Shown one piece after another: positions 15,386-18,548 of a stretch of DNA of 18,548 nucleotides; the first letter of the stretch is position 1, and every line of letters begins with the position of its first letter. The notes beneath the pieces are model-generated. The model was given only the letters and a program-made list of their open reading frames with translations, was not told where the DNA came from and made no database searches. A program made the translations under genes and the position numbers. Source of the stretch: a crenarchaeote SCGC AAA261-N23 (GTDB taxonomy: Archaea > Thermoproteota > Thermoprotei > Gearchaeales > Gearchaeaceae); assembly GCA_000375685.1 (NCBI GenBank), contig AQVQ01000022.1, positions 1-18,548 of the forward strand, in the 5' to 3' direction.

Positions 15386-16666
15386 TTATACAGTCACATT
15401 ACTAATTTTTTGAATCAAATATATTTTTAATAGAGGATATATCAAATTATCATTGTAAACAAAGTAATTTTTCATTTTAAGTTTTCTTAGTGTATTCTCA
15501 ATCAAGACACAATATCTTGATTGATGGTCAATGAGGACCTTTAAAATTGGATCATGTGGTACAAAATTATGCATTTCAAAAACTATCAATGAGATGTCGT
15601 ACTGCAAGCTTAATTCTCTTAAATAGCATATATCTTTTTCATTCAAATTAAAATCGGTTATAATAACTATTTGTTCCTTGCCAAGATACCTTTTCCTAAT
15701 TTCTGAAAAAACATATTCGAAATCTTTTTCCCTTGAAGGATAAATATCTGAAAAGGCTTTTGCTATATTCAATATTTCTTCTTTTCTTTTTGCTTCAATT
15801 TCCTTAAAATAATCCTTAGAAAACAAAATCAAGCTAACTTCATCTCCATTACTTAAAACAAAATTTGCGAAGCTTAAAATTTGCGAAGCTACAATATCAA
15901 TTTTTCGATATTTTTCTATCCCCTCATTCATACTCTTGCTTACATCAATAAGAAGAACGAATTTTGACCTCAATTCTTCAATTCTCTGTATCGTGTAAAG
16001 CTTTCTTTCTGGCGATAATGCAACAGCTTTCCAGGCAATATTCTGAATTTCATCTCCATATTCATATTCTTTAATGCTGTAGAAATCGAAACCTAAGCCC
16101 TTTCTTTTCCTCGCATGTGTGGATAAAATGTTTAGCATATTGCCTATCAACGGGATGCGTGGAAATCTTGATACTTTGGGAATTACTTTAACGTTGTCTT
16201 TTTCTTTGTAGTGTTTTTTATAACAAAACAGCATTAGGGGATCATAAAGCAAAATTTCAACCTTTCCTAGATCATGAAGACCTGTTTGGCGTGGAATTAG
16301 ATTATAGCTAAAGCTACTAATTCCTTGGTTAATAATGCCAAAGAAGACCAATGAACCATTGTAAAACTCAAAGCCGTAAGGAACTTCATTTTTAATTAGC
16401 AAATACTGCACTTTAGATTTGTTCTTATTTTCTAAAACCACTTTAACCTCAAACAATTCTCCTTGAATCACATATTCACCGTAAACTCTTTTAATAAGAA
16501 GTTTGGAGAGCCTCCTCTTATTTAAGTAAAATACAATACCGTCGAAGAATAAAAGGAATATGACAATCAAAGATATAATGTAAATCCAAGGTAGATTAAG
16601 AAAGTAACTTAAGAACAATACCAACGAAGCTGAAGAAATTAAAACAAATCCATGATTTGTTAACAT
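15386..16666 (-). CDS. DUF58 / von Willebrand factor A domain protein
   Basis: The 426-residue protein has two N-terminal membrane helices (about 6-25 and 27-48) and then an Ig-like segment (about 55-140). The DUF58 signature GLGFDFYSIKEYEYGDEIQNIAW (about 180-202) precedes a vWA domain with an intact metal site: D241-V-S243-K-S245 and a later T337-D338. DUF58 proteins are partners of MoxR AAA ATPases and are thought to bridge the ATPase to a client through the vWA metal site. The ATG overlaps the MoxR stop as TAATG, so the two are translationally coupled. Orientation suggests that the DUF58 and vWA parts are cytosolic. Confidence 0.9.
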   Translation of the reverse strand: MLTNHGFVLISSASLVLFLSYFLNLPWIYIISLIVIFLLFFDGIVFYLNKRRLSKLLIKRVYGEYVIQGELFEVKVVLENKNKSKVQYLLIKNEVPYGFEFYNGSLVFFGIINQGISSFSYNLIPRQTGLHDLGKVEILLYDPLMLFCYKKHYKEKDNVKVIPKVSRFPRIPLIGNMLNILSTHARKRKGLGFDFYSIKEYEYGDEIQNIAWKAVALSPERKLYTIQRIEELRSKFVLLIDVSKSMNEGIEKYRKIDIVASQILSFANFVLSNGDEVSLILFSKDYFKEIEAKRKEEILNIAKAFSDIYPSREKDFEYVFSEIRKRYLGKEQIVIITDFNLNEKDICYLRELSLQYDISLIVFEMHNFVPHDPILKVLIDHQSRYCVLIENTLRKLKMKNYFVYNDNLIYPLLKIYLIQKISNVTV

Positions 16667-17637
16667 TATCTTGGCGGTTTAACTTTTTTCAAATATTCGA
16701 ATATAAGCTCTTTAATTTCTAAATACATATCTGCAACTCTATCCGTGTTGCTAATTTTTCTGTAATTTATTGATTGAATCAGTCTGTGATTAAGAACTGA
16801 AAAAGCGAGTTCTTTTATATCATCAGGAGTCACATAATCCCTACCTTTAATAGCTGCTAAGCATTTGGAAGCTTTAGCTAGCAGTAATGCTGCTCTTGTG
16901 CTTGCTCCAAGTAGAAGCCTATTATCATATCTTGACTGCTTTATTATTTCTAATATATACCTATTTACATCATCGTTTATGTAAACATTATTCTCAATGT
17001 ATCTGATGAACCCAATAATATCATTCTTAGATACTATTGGGATTATGTCAAAATCCACTTTTGAACTATATTTTTTCAATACTTGTAACTCCTCATCATC
17101 TTTGGGATATGATGTTACTATTCTGAACATGAATCTATCAAGCTGGGCTTCGGGCAAAGGATATGTCCCTTCAAGTTCTACTGGATTTTGTGTGGCTATG
17201 ACGAAAAATATTTCATCTAACTTTTTTGTTAAACCCCCCACTGTCACTTGATATTCTTGCATTGCTTCTAGAAGTGCAGATTGAGTCTTAGGAGGTGCTC
17301 TATTTATCTCATCCGCCAAAATAACATTTGTAAATATGGGCCCTTCAGAAAAAACAAAGCTTTGCGACTTTATATCGAATATAAAAGATCCTATTATTTC
17401 AGAAGGGAGCATGTCAGGTGTGAACTGAATTCTTCTAAACTTCAGGTCTAAACTCGAAGCAAAAGTTTTTGCTAGCAATGTCTTTGCAATTCCGGGAACA
17501 CCTTCAATTAAAACATGTCCTTTACTCAGCAAAGCTATAAAAAGAAGCTTTAATTCTTCTTCTTTTCCCATTACAAACTGCCCTACAATTTCTTTTAACC
17601 TATTATATGTGTACTTTATATCTTTAACTTCAGACAT
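16666..17637 (-). CDS. moxR: MoxR-family AAA+ ATPase
   Basis: This is a chaperone-like hexameric ATPase that remodels or activates client proteins, usually with a vWA partner. The 323-residue protein has Walker A GVPGIAKT (46-53), Walker B VILADE (105-110) followed by the MoxR-typical INRAPPKTQSALLEAMQE, and sensor 1 region IATQNPVELEGTYPLPEAQ (137-155). The LDRFMF arginine segment (156-161) and the C-terminal lid (GASTRAALLLAKASKCLA, about 240-257) complete it. Length is standard and all ATPase residues are present. It overlaps the upstream gene by 8 bp and the DUF58 gene by one base, so the stoichiometry of the pair is probably set by coupled translation. Confidence 0.93.
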   Translation of the reverse strand: MSEVKDIKYTYNRLKEIVGQFVMGKEEELKLLFIALLSKGHVLIEGVPGIAKTLLAKTFASSLDLKFRRIQFTPDMLPSEIIGSFIFDIKSQSFVFSEGPIFTNVILADEINRAPPKTQSALLEAMQEYQVTVGGLTKKLDEIFFVIATQNPVELEGTYPLPEAQLDRFMFRIVTSYPKDDEELQVLKKYSSKVDFDIIPIVSKNDIIGFIRYIENNVYINDDVNRYILEIIKQSRYDNRLLLGASTRAALLLAKASKCLAAIKGRDYVTPDDIKELAFSVLNHRLIQSINYRKISNTDRVADMYLEIKELIFEYLKKVKPPR

Positions 17638-18001
17638 TTTTAATTTTAAGATATTCGTTTATTATATTATTAAATAATTTCTTTTTATTTATAAAGAAAT
17701 ATATGCTACTTTTGTATCTTTTGATTTTTTTTATTAATATCTTATAATCTTTATAAGTAATGAGGTTATTATTTTTATAAAATTCTATGTTATTTTCAAT
17801 TAAGTTAATAAGTATGTATGGATTGAATTCATTTTTTTCTATGTAGTTTCTGATTAATTTCCAATTTTCTGATTCAAATCCTTTTTTTGGCGCTTTAGTG
17901 TTGTGTAAATCAATTGGTGGGTTAGTAAATCTCTTGTATATTAAAACAATGATAAGTAAGATCAGGAAAAGTATGAATATTGCTATTTCAATTATCAACA
18001 T
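17630..18001 (-). CDS. Small single-pass membrane protein in the MoxR operon
   Basis: The 123-residue protein has one strong N-terminal membrane helix (about 2-23) followed by a basic, Asn- and Lys-rich helical cytosolic domain (about 45-120) with NWKLIRNYIEKNEFNPYILINLIENNIEF. No recognisable domain. It overlaps both neighbours (14 bp with the DUF4129-like gene and 8 bp with moxR), so it is certainly within the operon, and its topology resembles the preceding gene product on a smaller scale. It may have arisen as a paired subunit, but that is inference. Confidence 0.6.
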   Translation of the reverse strand: MLIIEIAIFILFLILLIIVLIYKRFTNPPIDLHNTKAPKKGFESENWKLIRNYIEKNEFNPYILINLIENNIEFYKNNNLITYKDYKILIKKIKRYKSSIYFFINKKKLFNNIINEYLKIKNV

Positions 18002-18488
18002 TTTTACTAAAAGAATCGATTATTTTTAAATAATAAGATTTATATTCATCCAACTCATTTATATTAAAGTTACCTTTCCCAAATCTCGCTTTCTCATATA
18101 TTTCATATAACTTTTCAATTTTTTGATTTAAATTTTTAATTTTAGTATAGTGATTTTCCATAATTTCTTTCTCTGTTTCGAAAGTCTCAGGCTTTATATC
18201 GAAACTTTTGAATATGAATTCTCTTAACGCATTATATGAGGATATAATACCTTCTTTATACAATCCCTTCGAAAAGTAATCTATCATAAGTTCATAAGCT
18301 TTAATTAAAGGAATTTCCTTTGTAGCAAAATTCTTTTCTAAAGCAGCTTTACTACTTTTTTTAATGTTTCTTCGTTGGACAAAATATACAATTATCAATG
18401 CTATTAGCAAAAATGTTAGTACATAGAATACTATGCTTAAAAATGAGGAATTTAAAAGTTGCATTAATTCAAGTGATGAATGGTTCAT
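17988..18488 (-). CDS. DUF4129-like membrane protein, possibly 5'-truncated by the window
   Basis: From the ATG at 18488 the protein has 166 residues: a membrane helix (about 16-35), a basic linker, then a helical domain (about 60-160). KAYELMIDYFSKGLYKEG, PETFETEKEIMEN and YEIYEKARFGKG in that domain follow the pattern of the DUF4129 domain, which sits at the C-terminus of transglutaminase-like membrane proteins beside MoxR and DUF58. The reading frame continues without a stop through all 20 codons to the window end at 18548. The gene could therefore be the C-terminal part of a larger exported protein rather than starting at 18488. No convincing TATA box or ribosome-binding site precedes 18488. 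Confidence 0.6.
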   Translation of the reverse strand: MNHSSLELMQLLNSSFLSIVFYVLTFLLIALIIVYFVQRRNIKKSSKAALEKNFATKEIPLIKAYELMIDYFSKGLYKEGIISSYNALREFIFKSFDIKPETFETEKEIMENHYTKIKNLNQKIEKLYEIYEKARFGKGNFNINELDEYKSYYLKIIDSFSKNVDN

Positions 18489-18548
18489 GGGCTGGTAATT
18501 GATGTTGATTGAAAAATAGCTAACATCTCGAATTTTTTTACGTTGCTT

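Noticed and set aside
1..18548. CRISPR array, insertion sequence, integrase or toxin-antitoxin pair
   Set aside because: No regularly spaced repeats, transposase or recombinase motifs, or small paired genes of that kind were seen on either strand.

Overview
The window looks like part of an AT-rich archaeal genome, most likely a thermophilic member of the Thermoproteota (crenarchaeal side). The signs are an Lhr-type helicase with a C-terminal zinc ribbon, a cupin-type glucose-6-phosphate isomerase, an archaeal DUF373 membrane protein, a UDP-sugar:dolichyl-phosphate transferase, and a short two-helix protein of a type I recall from Crenarchaeota. There is also an intron-containing tRNA-Trp without an encoded CCA, and several genes have TATA boxes about 24-25 nt before the start codon, as expected for leaderless transcripts. 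I cannot name the genus. I see no CRISPR array, insertion sequence or integrase.

Layout. Positions 1-71 are a perfect inverted copy of 204-274, almost certainly a fold-back chimera or contig-end artefact, so the first gene (an archaeal coiled-coil protein) has lost its true 5' end. It is followed by the DUF373 protein (+). Next come a Xaa-Pro dipeptidase and a divergent NurA-like protein (both -). The NurA-like gene is divergent from a hexulose-phosphate-synthase-like TIM barrel (+), which meets a cupin glucose-6-phosphate isomerase and an aminotransferase (-) tail to tail. A cis-prenyltransferase (-) is divergent from the two-helix membrane protein (+), and the Lhr helicase (+) follows. Facing it is the AglH-like GlcNAc-1-phosphate transferase with a translationally coupled small membrane protein (-). 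After a 200-bp spacer comes tRNA-Trp(CCA) with a 54-nt intron (-). The right third is a tightly overlapping six-gene operon (-): a DUF4129-like membrane protein (possibly cut by the window edge), a small membrane protein, MoxR ATPase, DUF58/VWA protein, a polytopic membrane protein and a large exported protein rich in N-glycosylation sequons.

How it fits together. Three parts point to cell-surface glycoprotein biology: cis-prenyltransferase (polyprenol carrier), AglH-like enzyme (first sugar phosphate onto the carrier) and the sequon-rich surface protein, whose operon carries a MoxR/DUF58 ATPase-VWA pair of the kind that assembles or activates protein complexes. The most unusual observations are: (i) a head-to-head pair of apparently catalytically dead enzyme homologues, NurA-like and HPS-like, sharing one 79-bp promoter region; (ii) a tRNA-Trp intron that contains what may be a reduced box C/D guide aimed at C34 of its own tRNA; (iii) the MoxR operon with two membrane proteins I do not recognise; and (iv) three convergent gene pairs that all overlap at their stop codons.
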